In this document: positions 27,322-42,100 of the stretch, one piece after another
Numbering within the stretch: the first letter of the stretch is position 1
Layout of the letters: every line of letters starts with the position of its first letter
NCBI GenBank assembly: GCA_963082975.1
Contig: OY720346.1
Span: 51,287,759 to 51,351,758, forward strand
Length of the DNA: 64,000 nt
DNA from: Labia minor
Taxonomy: Eukaryota > Arthropoda > Insecta > Dermaptera > Spongiphoridae
Reading direction: 5' to 3'
Translations under genes and position numbers: made by a program
The notes under the pieces: model-generated
Told to the model about the DNA's origin: nothing
What the model saw: only the letters and a program-made list of their open reading frames with translations
Databases searched by the model: none

Positions 27322-30300
27322 CAGGGATAATTTGTATAAAGCAAAATCTATCTGTATTGGTTTCAGATTCGGGTAAAATAATCTTTATTAGATGTTTTTA
27401 ATTTAAAATAGGAAAATTAAATGACACGCGCTTCCTTAAATAAAAAATATTATAAATAAAATAAAATTAAAAATATTTATGGTATATCCATATCTGTCTT
27501 TCATCTGCATTAATACGTACTTTTAAATTATTTGTAATTGTTTCAGAACGTTATTTATTTTTTTCTTAATTTAAAATAGGAAAATTGAATGACGTCAGCA
27601 ACTACGTCAGACAGCGTTCCCTTAAATACAAAATATTATAATAAATTCAAATAAAATCAAATTACGAAATATATATTATGTTATATCCACAGGCCATACT
27701 TTTTTGCCTTTCAGTGCCTTAATACGTACGTTTAAAGGGTGTATGCTTTACGAGTATTTTGTTTATAATTTTTTCTTTTAAATTATTTGAACGGCGGCTG
27801 GGGAACCAGGTACTAATTATATATAATAAGAAAACATCTAATTTAATGTTTAAAGTTTACTAACTTATATTCATTCATTCAATATGAATGTTGAATTATA
27901 GAGATTAGATTTAGTTAGTAATATCTTTCAGTAAAAATAAAGAAAGTTTGTATTTTGGCTTCTGGTGGACTGTTTTTAATTAAAAACAAATGAATATGCC
28001 ATGACCAGGGTTTGTATTTTTGGCAAAGGAGTTGGTCCGATGGATTTTGGTCGCCCACTATCAGGGAGCCTGTTGTGCCCGTACAAGTCTTCAGTGTGGG
28101 AGGCCCGTGGGCGACTCGAGGCCAACACGTGGCTCTTGTTTGCACCTTCAACATCGTTCCGTCAGAAGAACGTGCCCGAAACCGGGACACTCGCCTTATT
28201 TGAACACTACCTTTGCACAACCACCCATCGCTCTCATGTGGCAACTCAGTCACCGTGAATCATTGCAAAGATCGGGACAAACGTTTGACGTTGGTAGAAT
28301 TTCTTTCTCCTCCTCTTAATGGAAGTCATTTCCCATTCCGGTCACGAACAAAGTCAAAAATAACATCCCCACATCGCAAGATATTTTTTTTAATAAAAAT
28401 GCACCTAACAAACTATTTCTAACTTCATTCAGATTTCTCAATAAGAATAATATATATTAATACTAATTAAATTTCTATTTCCATTTTCTATATATTCTTT
28501 GAATTAAGTTTTAATTTTTATGCGTGAGCACAAATTATTTTCTTTATTTCAATAATCAATCAATCGCTTTCAATTATATTCATATTTTCTATTTTATGAG
28601 TATAATAACAATCAAGTCTAAGAATACAATTTACCGTTTTGTTCTTTGAAAAATAATCGGTTAACCAATAAATATCTATATCTTGGAAATTTAATTTTTT
28701 ATAATTATATTTAATAAAAAAATAATATCTTAAAGCAATTTTTCATTAATTTACCACATTTGATTAAATTATTTAAATAATAATATTAATAATAGATAAG
28801 TAAACACTTTTTTTTTTATTGTTTAAAATTTATTTTTGACTGGATATACTTCATTACGAAATTTATTCCCATAATTTTAATTTTATTTAATATATAAATA
28901 TATCAATTTACAATAATATATATAATAAATCAACTAATAACTAATTATAATTAAATTTATCATATATATATATATATTGTTTTATAACATAAAATTTCAT
29001 AATAACATAAAAGGTTGATTACATAACTTTTGTTATTTTTTTAAAAAAAAAGTTAATCGAATTCCTTCTATAAATGGTGCTCCCATTCAATTCATTAAAT
29101 TTAACTTAAAAAAACCTAAACACACACTCGACCATCTGTATATTACGAAAAAAGAGAATATTTTTTTAATTTTCAGGTCATTTCTCTAGTTACACTATAT
29201 TTTAAATATTACATCTATATATTTCCAATTTTATAAACTCATATTTACTTTTTTTTTAAATTCTATAAAATAAAATAATATTTAGATTAACAATTCTTTT
29301 ATATATATTTCCTTAAATTGATCATTTTAAAAGGAAATGACATAACATTTACTTTGTATTTTATTCCTTTCCCAAACGAACACCACGATTGCCTGCCTTT
29401 AAGATATCAGATTAAAATTAATACTATGATTGGATAACTTATTTTTACTTTCATTTATATTATTTAAGGATTGAATGTATATGCCTATACCTATATTCCC
29501 TCCCTCTTAAAACATTTAATTATAACTATGGGATTCATAAATTATTCATATTTTGTTCATACTATATTAAATTTAATAATTTTCAAGGAATAATAAAATA
29601 CATATTTTTATTTGTTCATTTCAGTCGTGTTTTTTTAAATAAATTTCATTTATAGTAAACAATTTATATATTTACCTTGACCTGCATTACATAAATAGAG
29701 AAGAAAATAAATAAAAATAATGAAAATTGAAATAATAATATACATAATTAACATAACTTCAATATGAATATTCATGATTTATGTATGAAGTTTGTCAAAG
29801 TTATTAATGTTTTATTTAAGATGTTTAATGGAAAACAATAAATTTTAAAATATATGATTATTTGATAATAATAAAGTCACCTAGCATTAAAAACAATGAT
29901 TTTATATTCTTGGCAACACATTCTAATCTTCATAATAAAATCAACCCACATAAAAATTGCAAGGCGTAACTTAACAAAATAATATAACTGATGAGTGGGT
30001 TAAAAGTATTTATTTTAATTGTTTTTAAACAAGTGCAAAATATCATTTAAATAATTTTGAATTATAAATGAGATAATGGAGTTTTCAAAATATAAAAAAA
30101 AACAATTTTTTCATTACATAAAAGACTAAATAGATCTGTTTTTAATTTTTTAATAAATGAGTTCTTTATTCAAAAAATAAATTAAAAAAAAAATATTTTT
30201 ATTTTTAATCAAAAGAAAAATTATGCTATATTTTTTATATTAGAAGTGATTCATTCATTTACATTTATTTATTTATATGTTAAATGACTGTGGTTTATAA

Positions 30301-33077
30301 AAATGTATATCTTGAAAGAAATTTTGTTTTCTGTTTTTTCATCCTTTCTTATTTAGTTACAATTACAAGGCTATCATTCTTTAACATCTTAATATATACC
30401 TACTATTAATAAACATTTATATATATATATATATATCCTTTAATAAAATTTATTAAATTAAATTAAGATATTATTATTATTTACAATCATCAGTCATTTT
30501 CAAAATTAATATACTGTAAATAAATTCAAATTGTAGGTAAAATAAAAATAATAAAAATCAACAAAAAAATGAAATATCTTCAGTAATTAATAATTATTAG
30601 AGATATAAAACAAAATATTTATATTTATTTAAAGTATATATTTTCATTAAACTTAAATGCTCTTATAAAGTAAATTATTTTAATTAGAAATTAATTTTTA
30701 TTTTGAACAATTAATATCTTTAAAAATTATATATATATGTATATATATTAGAAAAAGTATTATTTTATCCCATCTTCTTAAAATTCTTAAAAAATTACTT
30801 GTAATAATTTAATTGATTATAAAAAATATTTCTCTTTATTATTTATTGAATTTGAAATGCATCAACATTATTGAGGGGGGGGGGGTGAAGGATGACAGAG
30901 TTGAACGATGACCTAGAGGCTGGGTTGTGGCTCTCCAGACAGGCTCGACATCTGGAAATGCGGTTTGCTCGATATGGCCACTGGTCAGTCCGCTGCCACA
31001 CGGTGTAACTCTCCTCGTTCCGCGAACCCCCAGGACTGGACATCTTCCGGGATGCTGGAAGCCAAACCGGCAGCATTGCTTCTCCAACTAAGCGAAACAC
31101 ACCGAAATTCTCTTACCCCCACCATTATTTTCATCGACATTCCACCTTTTATCTCATTTCTTTTTCTAATCACCCAAACTGAGAATGAAATAATTATTTA
31201 GGTCAACCAAAACATAATTGTTTTTAACCATTTTAAGAAAACAAATCAAATTCATTATTAATAAACAAAAAAGAAAAAAACTACTTATTCAATATTTCAT
31301 TTTTATTTTTTTTCTTTAATTTGGATTATTAATTTATCTTCTTTTATTAATTAGTTTATAAATATATAATTATTTCATAAATTCTTGATTTAATTATACT
31401 CTATAAAAAAATGATTAATTAATATATTAATTCAATATGGTGAAATACAAACATAAAAGGATCCATACAATCTCTTTAACTAGCATTAAAATGATCAATA
31501 GCAATTTATTTATTCATCAATTATTTTCTTTATTATTTATTCATCGTTGATTATAAGAAAAAAAAAGAATTTATTGATGAAATAATGAATGCAATATTTA
31601 TTCTCATTCGTGTATGGAAAAAAAGCAATTTAATTTTAGGAATTTTTTAGTGTTTTTTATATCCCCAGATCTACTAACATATAATATATATAACTTATAC
31701 ATGTTAATTTATTATATTAAAAAAATTGTTACAAATAAAAATGTTTATTTCTCTCTTAAAATGTATAGTATATGTTTATATGTTTATAAATATATCATTA
31801 TATAAACATATATAGTGTAAGTTATAATTGCACGTGGTTACGTGATCTATACTTACAATTCATGACATCCTCGAATATTATGTGTTTGTACAGATATTTT
31901 TCCAATATATATATATATCCCTAAAAGGTTATGCAACCAACCAAACTTTCATAATTAAAATATTAAATCAAAGATACATATATATTTAAATCATCAAAAT
32001 TAAGTTTTGAATTAAATATATACTTATTTATTTATTCTAGGCAATGGAAAGGAGTTGGAAGCTATAATTCGATCAGAAAAATTGGTACTTAGTTTACGAC
32101 ATGTACGACCTCGAAGACGCTCCGGAAGTGGGCCTGAAGTACTTTTCGAAGTATCTTTCCCAAATACAAAACAACGAATGCGTCTTCTTTTGGAAAGGCA
32201 TAAGAAACAAGGTAAAAATGAAATATTATAAGTATATTTTTATTTTTTTAATATTAAAAGAATGTACTAATAATCTATTGTATTTAATAATTTTCCTAAA
32301 TTTTATTTCTATATTAAATTTTGAATTCAAATTTTCCTGGAGGATTCTTTGTTCTTTGCTTTGACATTATTGTTAAATGATATATTCTTTGTAAATTCTT
32401 TTTTGGATGGTCCATTAATAAGAATCTGGGTTTTTCTGAAATAATTAATTTTCATTTTACTTTAATAACATTAATTAATTTTAAAATAATTATAATATTT
32501 ATTATTATTTATTTATTTATGCTTTTTATATTCTCTTTTTTAGTTATATTTGAAACAGAAACAGATCCAGCTTTAGATGAACAAGAATCGGATAATTATG
32601 GTCATTTATTGGACAATGATGAATCTCATAGAAGTGAAAACAAACGAAGTCAACATTTCACTGTTGATTCATTGAGTCCCGATGAGACGATATCTTCAAT
32701 TGTGTTGGCACTTAGCCAGAGGCAACCTGGTGCTCATGCCGAACTTTATGTCGATTGTCAGCCTCAAGGAATGGTCACTACATCTAAATCATTACGTGAA
32801 ATGTATCGAGCAATGCATCGGCCATCTCTACATCTGGTATATTTAAATATCATCTTTGCGAATTCATTTTTTCATAATTTTTGAAAAAAATAAATTAGGA
32901 ATAGATCCCAGACGGTAATAAATTTTAAATTCTCACCATATTATGGAGAAATATTGATATTCTATTATAATAGAAATTTTTTATATTAATTTTTTCTTAT
33001 TGATTTATTTTTAAATTTTCAAGACATACTTAAATTAGGTCAAAAATGGTTTACTTTATAATTTTATTTTTTTGTTA

Positions 33078-33123
<46 letters not shown>

Positions 33124-36100
33124 TAAATATTACTAATCCATCAAGGATTAATTATGAATACAATAAAAAACACTAATTATAGCTTAAGGTTAAAGTCTTT
33201 TTATTGTAAAAATACTTTTTTATGATATATACGAGTATATCTATGTATATGATAACTTTTAATTGTATCCATATGCAATGTTTTTCAATATTCAAGCATA
33301 GTGTAGATATTTTATTACTTCATATGTTTTTTTATCTTTTAGTTACGAGAGAGACGTTATGCGATGACAGTCGAATCAAGCACCAACGTGGATGAAATCC
33401 TCGCCCGGCATCGTTGCCCTGGCTACAGCTCCAATACTCACGAAGACATGCAAGCCATTCAACCTGCAGTAACAAATGAGATAACACCTTTGCGACGAGG
33501 CGATATCCCTATGGTGCATGAATGCGACGATAAAGGTGATTCTTATCATGAAAAAATAAATTAATTAAATAAATTACTTTTTAAATTTGTTTATTTTATA
33601 AATGATATTATCTGTGTGAATTCAGATAATTTTTTTGTGTTGTGTGTTTTATTTTTTCATTTATAATTTTTTTAAAATAATAAACATAATATCATAAAAC
33701 AAAAAAAAAGAAGCTAAAAATTCAATATTGGAGGGAGTTTTGATGTAGAAGTTAAAAAAAATAATTGCACTTATTGTTTTCATAAATAATGACCATATAT
33801 ATGTTGTTATTATTTTCTGCATAGTTTATTGTTATTTTACTATTAAATTCTAGTCATGTTCAATAGGGACTCCTTTACAGTCCCATATTTGAGCGGTGAT
33901 ATTTCTTATTATTTATTCAACTATTTATTTATTTATTTGTTGTATATTGTAAATACTGATTGTTTATTTATTGAATAGATTGTTTTTGGTCTAAAAGAAA
34001 AAATCATTCTTACCAAGTGATCCACCCGAGGAGCGTTGAGTCTGACACGATTGAATCGATCAGGATTGAGTAATTTACTGTTTGCCTTGCTGTACCCCGG
34101 CGAAGAAGATGAAATTCTCACTATAGGGATTGCTTGGAGATAGATGGAATTTTTATCTTGTACGATGGATGATTTCACAAATGGCCTTAGCTTCTGAGGC
34201 GCCACGACCTTCAAATAATAAAAAAAAATTATATATATATATATATATATATACCACCAGAAATAATATATGTAAATTTATATATAAAAAATAAATAGAA
34301 TATTCTGCTGAATAGTTTATAAAGTATTTCGAGAGGATAGTATGCCAATGAAGGATATTTTCAATTATTGAAAAAATTGTAATTGTTATTAAATTATTTA
34401 ATAAATATCCAAATATTTATTTGTTTATTTCCCGAAATCAAAATCCATCATTAATAATTACATGTTGTTTTGATAAAATTTATATTAAACCTATTTTTGA
34501 GCTTTATTAACTTTGTGTTTTTTTAATATATGGTAAATATTTAACATTTTTGTTGCCTATTATTGTACGTTTAATTTAAGTGTATATGTACAGTAGTTTA
34601 TTTATAAAATTCCGTATATACTTAAAGATATTAGGTTTATATTTAATTTGGTTTAATCTATGACTAATCCTTCAGTCGGTTTATCAAAAATCTAATTTTT
34701 TTTTATTTATTCTATACTTAACTAAAATCCAATCTCGTTTGATAGTGCAATATTTTTTTATGATGTTATTTGATAAAAAATAAAATAAAATAAATATCTC
34801 TATATTTAAATGAATTGATAATAACCTGGAATATTAACATAGTAAGCAATTCGTCTCTCACTACCTTATAAGAATACACATTCCTTAATAGGTGTCCTAG
34901 CCTTGTCTGATCTGGAGTCCTTATTCAATAAATATTGATTCATCCTCCTTATTTAGATAATTTTTCTTGTTATTTTGTTTTTTCTCTTTTAATTGCAACA
35001 TCTAAAATTATCCTTGACAACGATCTTCCTAGATGAGTTGAATTTTTGTAAAGAAGATGTTACGTCAGATTTTCAAATTATACCATATTATAGGGAAACT
35101 TGTTATACTTTAGACATAAACAATTAATTATACATTACAAGATTTTCATCTTTGTTATTGTAACTTTTTAAATTATTTTTCGTATAAATAATAATAATAA
35201 TACTATTTAAACATTCTAATTGCCAATACAGTATCATTTGATATTTTATATACAGATAGTTTAAAAAGATATATAAACTTTTAATTTGTTTTTTATTTAT
35301 CTTTTAATTGTTTATTTAATTATATATGTCTCTTTTCACAGATAGTGTTTTAATGAGAACATTAAATGAATTAATTCGTGTAACGAAATCCCTTCAAGTC
35401 TCTCTTCAAGCCCAACAAGAAGAATCTCGTATTATTCGTCGACTTCTCGAAGAATGTGAAGGATGCAAGCCCAGGGTGGGGTGTGCAAGGGCTAACCCTT
35501 GCTTTCACGGTGTTCAATGTCACGACACAGCGGAGGGCATGCGCTGTGGGTCCTGTCCCAGAGGGTAAATCATTCTTCATCAAATGTTCGTCCCCCTTTG
35601 CACATTTGACCAGCATATCCATTAAATAAATAATATTATTCTTTTTGCCACCTCTCTCTTCTGAATCGTTTCTTTTAACGATGCACTTCTCTTTTTTAAA
35701 ATGAATTAATTATATATATTTAGCTCACATTTCATTTTAACACTCCTTAAAATTATTTTCCATGCCATATTATTATGCAAATTTGCATTTAAGATTCAAA
35801 CGAAGATAGACTAAGAAATTTTCTTTTCCTTCTTGTCACTATCCAATCATTCGGATCATTTTAATTAAAGATTTGTTTTTCATTAATGAAATTGTAATTA
35901 AAGTTAAAAATAAATTTAAAAATCAAGATTAATGAAAACAAAAATGAATTTTAACAATCTTATACAAAAATAATAAGACAATAATAGAATATACTAGTAC
36001 TAGTACATATATATATAATGTATTTCCAAAATAAGCAAACAATAATAATAACATAAAATCTGTCAAACATTCTAACTTATTGTTAAAGATCTGATATATG

Positions 36101-39100
36101 TAGCTTAAAGACAAGTCTTTTAAACCTTCCAAAGTTCATATTTTACTTTATGATATATCTATATGAGGTATATATTTTCTATAATAAAATATAATATTAT
36201 CCTGAGATATATATATATATATTTATATATATATTTAATGTGTTAATAAACTAAATAGTAGAATTCCTAAAAAAATTTTTAATTATTTAAATACTTATTT
36301 TTAATAATTAAATTTATTTTAATTTTAAAATAATTAAATACGAACTCAACTCAACTATTTGGGCTTATTGTAAGATTTAATATTTATAGAATTTTTTTTA
36401 AAATAATGGATAATAATTTTTATATATTTATTGTATATTTGACACTTTCATATATTTATTTATAATATTTATATAATAAGAATAAAAATTTATATTAGTT
36501 AAATTAATATTTTTAAAGGATTTGTTTATTTGATAATAAGATTAAAGAGGTGGATTACCTAAATTTTTCATAATTCTAATTTTATTTTTAATAGGTATGT
36601 CGGAGATGGGTACACTTGTCGTCCGGGGGTGACCTGCGAGGATCGTCCTTGTTTCTCAGGCGTACAATGTCATGTATGTTCTTGTATACCTTATTGTTTG
36701 TTTTGTTCTTTTAATCATAAATAATTTTTTTAATCTTTGGTACAGGATACTGTTGATGGAGCTCGATGTGGACCTTGTCCAACTGGTTACGAAGGCGATG
36801 GTTTTACTTGTCATCAGCGCAGTTATTGTGATAATTCACATCCATGTCATCCAAGTGTCTCCTGTCAAGATCTTTCACATCCACCATATTATCGTTGCGG
36901 TGCTTGCCCTCAAGGTATCCAACATCTTCGTGGCCGATTTCGCGGATGCAGCTGATCCTGAAGAAAATGCATTCGAAATTTAACAACTGACTAATTTTGC
37001 TAATATATAAAAAAAAAAATCAAATCAAACTAGCATAAGAAAGGCAAAATTAATATACCATAAAATTAAATAAAAAATAGAGAAATAAATATATTTTACC
37101 AACCTGATAAGAAAATCACATATTTTGAAATATTCAAATTTCATTTCCTACCTCATTAATTTTACAAATTACAAAATAATCGTTCATTAAAAAAAATAAA
37201 TTTACAAATAAAAGACACACCTAGATCTTTAATAATAATTAAGTACTTAATAAAAATGATTCACTGTACGAGTATATATATTGTTTTATAAATATAAATA
37301 ATATATGATAATATTTTCAATCAAAAGAGTTGTTGGCAATTGGTTAAAATTAATTTAAATGTTGAATTATTATTTTAATTTCAATTGCTTATATTAAAAG
37401 GTAATTGTGTCTTTGCAATTACCAAAAGAAAATATTTAATCAAAATTGATTATTATTTTTCATTTAACAGTAAAGAGAATTTCAAATTGACTTTGTCAAT
37501 ATAATAAATAGTCATTTTAATACAATTAATGTGTGAGCATTTCATTCTTTTGTATAACATGAAAAATTATTTAATTATTATGAATTGAGATAAATTTGGA
37601 AATTTAATTAATAAGTGTTCTGTAATTGTTTGAAAGGATTAAATATAATAGTTAAAAGTATTTAATCTTAATTTAATTTTTTATTTGATTAATTTTGAAA
37701 GAACGATATCCCAACAGCTCTTTATAAGTGTTTATAATTGAAACAATCAATTTATATTATATGTACAAATATAATATTTTTTCTATATAAAAAAATTGAT
37801 TAATGCAATTATAAAAAAATTTAAAAAAATATTTAAATATTAAAAATGTATACGATTATATATATATATATATCATATTCCTATCTATAATATATGTGAA
37901 AAATACCTCAAATAGTTAAAATAATTTTGCCTTAAGTAGTATAACTTTTAAATTGAAAATAAATAAAATAACTAATAATAATAAGTTATAAATTCAATTC
38001 AATGCTTTAAACCTCTAAGAATCAAATAATTGTTTAATATTATTTAAGATAGGTATTAAAAATGATAAAATTCATAAGTATAAGTAAATTTAAATCATAA
38101 TTTTACATTAAAATAACTTAATTGGACAAACGATCCCGACAATAGTTTAATATATAAAATTACATTAATGTACTGTAAGTGAAAAAAGTTTTGTGGCTTG
38201 AGCCTCCTTCCCTTGTCATTATGGATTTAAATTTATTTAAAAATTCTTATTAAAAACCATAATGAAGGTTTCTTTAAAAAAATATTTATAACACAATTAT
38301 AATATAATATTTAAAACAATTTATTCTTTTTAAAAACAAAATTAAATATAAATTTTTAAATTAAACCAGTTATTTTTCCCTTTTACTGAATATTTTAATT
38401 AAACCGATCTGTTTCTACAATAATTATCATCAGAATATTTATTTCAAAGTTAGAAAAATTTAAAATGAATAAATTGGTATTAACTTACATAAAATACAAT
38501 TCACAAATTTAAAAACACCCAATATTATGACAACAAATAAATTTATTAGTCGAAATATAAATATAAAAAAGAAAGTATTTTCTTTTAAACAAAAATTATT
38601 TATTTGATTTTTCAGAAAAAATTAAACTATAAGTAGTATCATTTAATAGATTTCACTCTCTTATTTATAATATAGGAATTATTTAACAAACATTTTGTAT
38701 ATTCAATTTTTTTCTTTCTCAGTCGGTGATCGATTGTTTTCCAAGGCCGTATTAAAAAAAGTTGAAAGAGGGAATATATTATTTCTCTTCGTTATCTTAA
38801 AAAAGACAATTGTTTTTTTTACCTATTATTTTTTTTCATTTCTTTTAATAAAAATGTTCTTACTAATATTATTGGTTTATTCATTTGAACCTCTTATATT
38901 CCTTTTTCCTTACGGCCTTGGAAAACTAATTTTAATATTTCAATTACATTTATCCATAAATTAGTTTATTTGATTTGATTTTTTTTTTATTTTTTGAATT
39001 ATTTATTTGTTCATTTATTTAGTATGAAACATATTATAATTTTTTTTTAAAAATTAATGATAGTTAATTAGAAAGATAAATGATTTGTTTGTTTTTCTTC

Positions 39101-42100
39101 TATGATTTTTAACTTTGATTATAAATATAAATAATTTATTATAAATCTATAGAAATTAATAATAGAAATAAATTGACACCAATATTTAAACTACTGATTT
39201 ATTTAATTAACATAATTAAAAATTAAAAAAAACATTCAGTTGTCAAATAAAGGGTATAGGTCTTAAAAACAGAAATACATAATTCAGTACATTATAGACG
39301 AGTTTTTTAATATTTTCTCGTTAGAAAATAAGTCTTATATTTCAAGTTGTAAAAATTAAAATGTAGTGTTCATTTTCTATAAAAGGCAAAGCAAGTTTTA
39401 TGTATCATAAAGCTTGAATTGAAGGTCCATACCTTTATGAGACTAAATTGATATTGAAACCTATTGATTACCATTAGCATACAGAATTCGTACTATAAAT
39501 TTTAAGTGAATAACGATTGATGAATGAAGCTCACATCATCCTTCTCATCGGTCTTGAAATAGTAATAAATGTCTATTATGTTGCTGCAAACAAGTCTTAA
39601 AAAAGTCTGCACGATGTAATTTTTAAAATTTGAAATGACATTTATTCCCTAAACAGAGAAACTATTCTTTGTTATGTGTATCTGTTTTTGATCCTCTTTC
39701 CCAAAAACATCTTGTATTACTAAAATTATATTTATATATTTTTCTATATATCGACTGAAATTACCAATTTTGTTTTTGATTTTATATAAATATAATTTGA
39801 AATAAAATTATAGAAATTTGGATAATTAATGTTGATAATCGAATCGGAAATTTCTTACTATACTAATATATAATTAGATAAATTAAATGTATTCTAAACA
39901 CCCTCTACCCAAAGACTGGTGTCTCTTCTTACTTATCATACTAACAATATAATATATATAGTATGTCTTCGTAAACCCAATAAAAACAATAAAATTTGTA
40001 TTGTTTTTAAAAGTATTTAATATTTTGTTAATTAATTTTTTTTATTGGTTTCAGGTTACACTGGCAATGGAACAAACTGTCGAGATTTAGATGAATGCGA
40101 TTTAGCAGAACCATGTGATCCTCGGGCAAGATGTGTGAATCATGAAGGAGGATTCCGATGTGGTCCCTGTCCACCTGGTATATACAAAATTTATCTCTTC
40201 TCATTAAGAAAAATATTTTTACCTTCTCATTCAAAATATATTTTCTTTTTTTATTCAGTTATATATATATATATAACGATAATAATCATTAAATCAATTT
40301 AGAATCTTATATCATTTCGGTATCACTATTAACAAATTGGACAACCAAAATATTCTTAAAATGGATATTATTTAAATAAAAAATGTAACAGGTTTAATTC
40401 AGTTTAAATCGATCACTTGATAAAATAATACCATACTTTAAATATCAATGGATAAATTAATTCTTTTATTTAATAGTTAATTATTATAATTTATTAATTA
40501 TTCAAATTATTATTACATAAAAAATATGTTTTAAGGGATTATTGTTTATATGATTTTGCAATCTATCATTGATTTTTAAAAATACTAAAGATTAAATTAA
40601 AAATAATAAATTCACATTATATTTATATTTCATTTAAGTTTAAAAATAACTTTTAAATAATACCTATTTATATATATACCTATATTTGACTTTTTAAAAT
40701 TTCCTGTATATATATTAGATTTTGACATTTCTATAATCAATTCTTTCTATTATATTTCTTTTTATCTACAGAAGTATAATTTAGTATATACTATATATAA
40801 ATATTCCATTCTATGACTTATCGTTTCTATTATTATTTAAAAATCATTTTTTTTTCGAATCAACTTTTTTAATAACTCATAGAATAATAAAAAAATTCCA
40901 TTACCCTTTCAAAAGAGAATTAATTCAAGGTCAAAATTCTCCATTAATACATACTGGCCGGCCAATATTATTCGCAAAAAAAAATAGGTCAAGTCAAAAA
41001 GAGATTAAAAATATTGATTGATCACAGCCGTTTATTTATTCTTTCCAAAACCCACAACTAATCTTATTTCTGTCTGAAATTAAAATGAATTGATTGATTA
41101 TTAATGTCTTTGATCCAATTTTATTTATTTATGAATCTATTCAAATGTATTCCTTTATTTAGGTTATAAATTAGATTATGAGATGGTTGTTTTATTATTA
41201 AAATAATTATTGTGGGGATGGAATTTATATTTGATTTATTTTTTATTTCTAGGTTTGACCGGAAGTCATGGATTCCAGGGCGCTGGTCTAGAAGAAGCTC
41301 GTCGTTTACAACAGCGTTGTTATGATATTGATGAATGTAATGATGGAAGAAATGGAGGTTGTGCCCCCAACTCCAGATGTATCAACACAGAAGGGTAAAC
41401 AAATCTAAAAGAGTTCCAAATATATAATAATTCCTGCAATCATAGAAAATTTTTATTATTAGGATGAAGAACTGTTCAGAAATTTAGTAATTTTTATTAT
41501 ATTTATGAATGTTAACTTTTCTTTATACTAATTTATTTATTTATTTACAAATTTATTGAAATTATTTATTTAAAAATATTTAATTTAAAAAAGTATTAAA
41601 ATATATCTTAAAATATTATAAAATGTAATAAATAACTTCTAAATGATATATTAATTAATTTTGAATTTTTTTATTATTATTATTGATTAGTTCTTTCCAT
41701 TGCGGTTCTTGTGACGAGGGTTACATCGGCAATCAGACTTCAGGGTGTCATGCGGCACCTGGTCTTTGCCCAGATGGCACTCGGTGTGATCAAAATGCCC
41801 AATGTTACCTAAATAATAGAGAAGGAAGGTATATTTTCTATTTTTTCATTCCTCATATAATTATTTTAATTAATAAATAATTAATTTTCATTTTTAATCT
41901 TTTTTTAAGATATTGGTGTAAATGTAATATTGGATGGGCAGGCGATGGTTTTGTTTGTGGTCATGATGGCGATTTGGATGGCTGGCCTGATCGAGATCTC
42001 ACTTGTAACGATAACCGTTGTCGTAGAGATAATTGTCCAGGTTTGCCGAACAGTGGTCAGGAAGATGCTGATGGAGACGGTCAGGGTGATATCTGTGATC

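Larger units (their letters stand above)
23960..32040 (+). other. Tsp intron 1
   Basis: An 8.1-kb AT-rich intron. It holds diverged relatives of repeat R1 at about 25730-26000 and 27340-27830, the GC islands at 28.0-28.3 and 30.8-31.1 kb described separately, and otherwise nothing I can recognise. Confidence 0.6.

Noticed and set aside
38695..38964. Membrane-like Phe/Leu-rich open frame in Tsp intron 7
   Set aside because: Low-complexity T-rich intron sequence; no splice context or recognisable motif.
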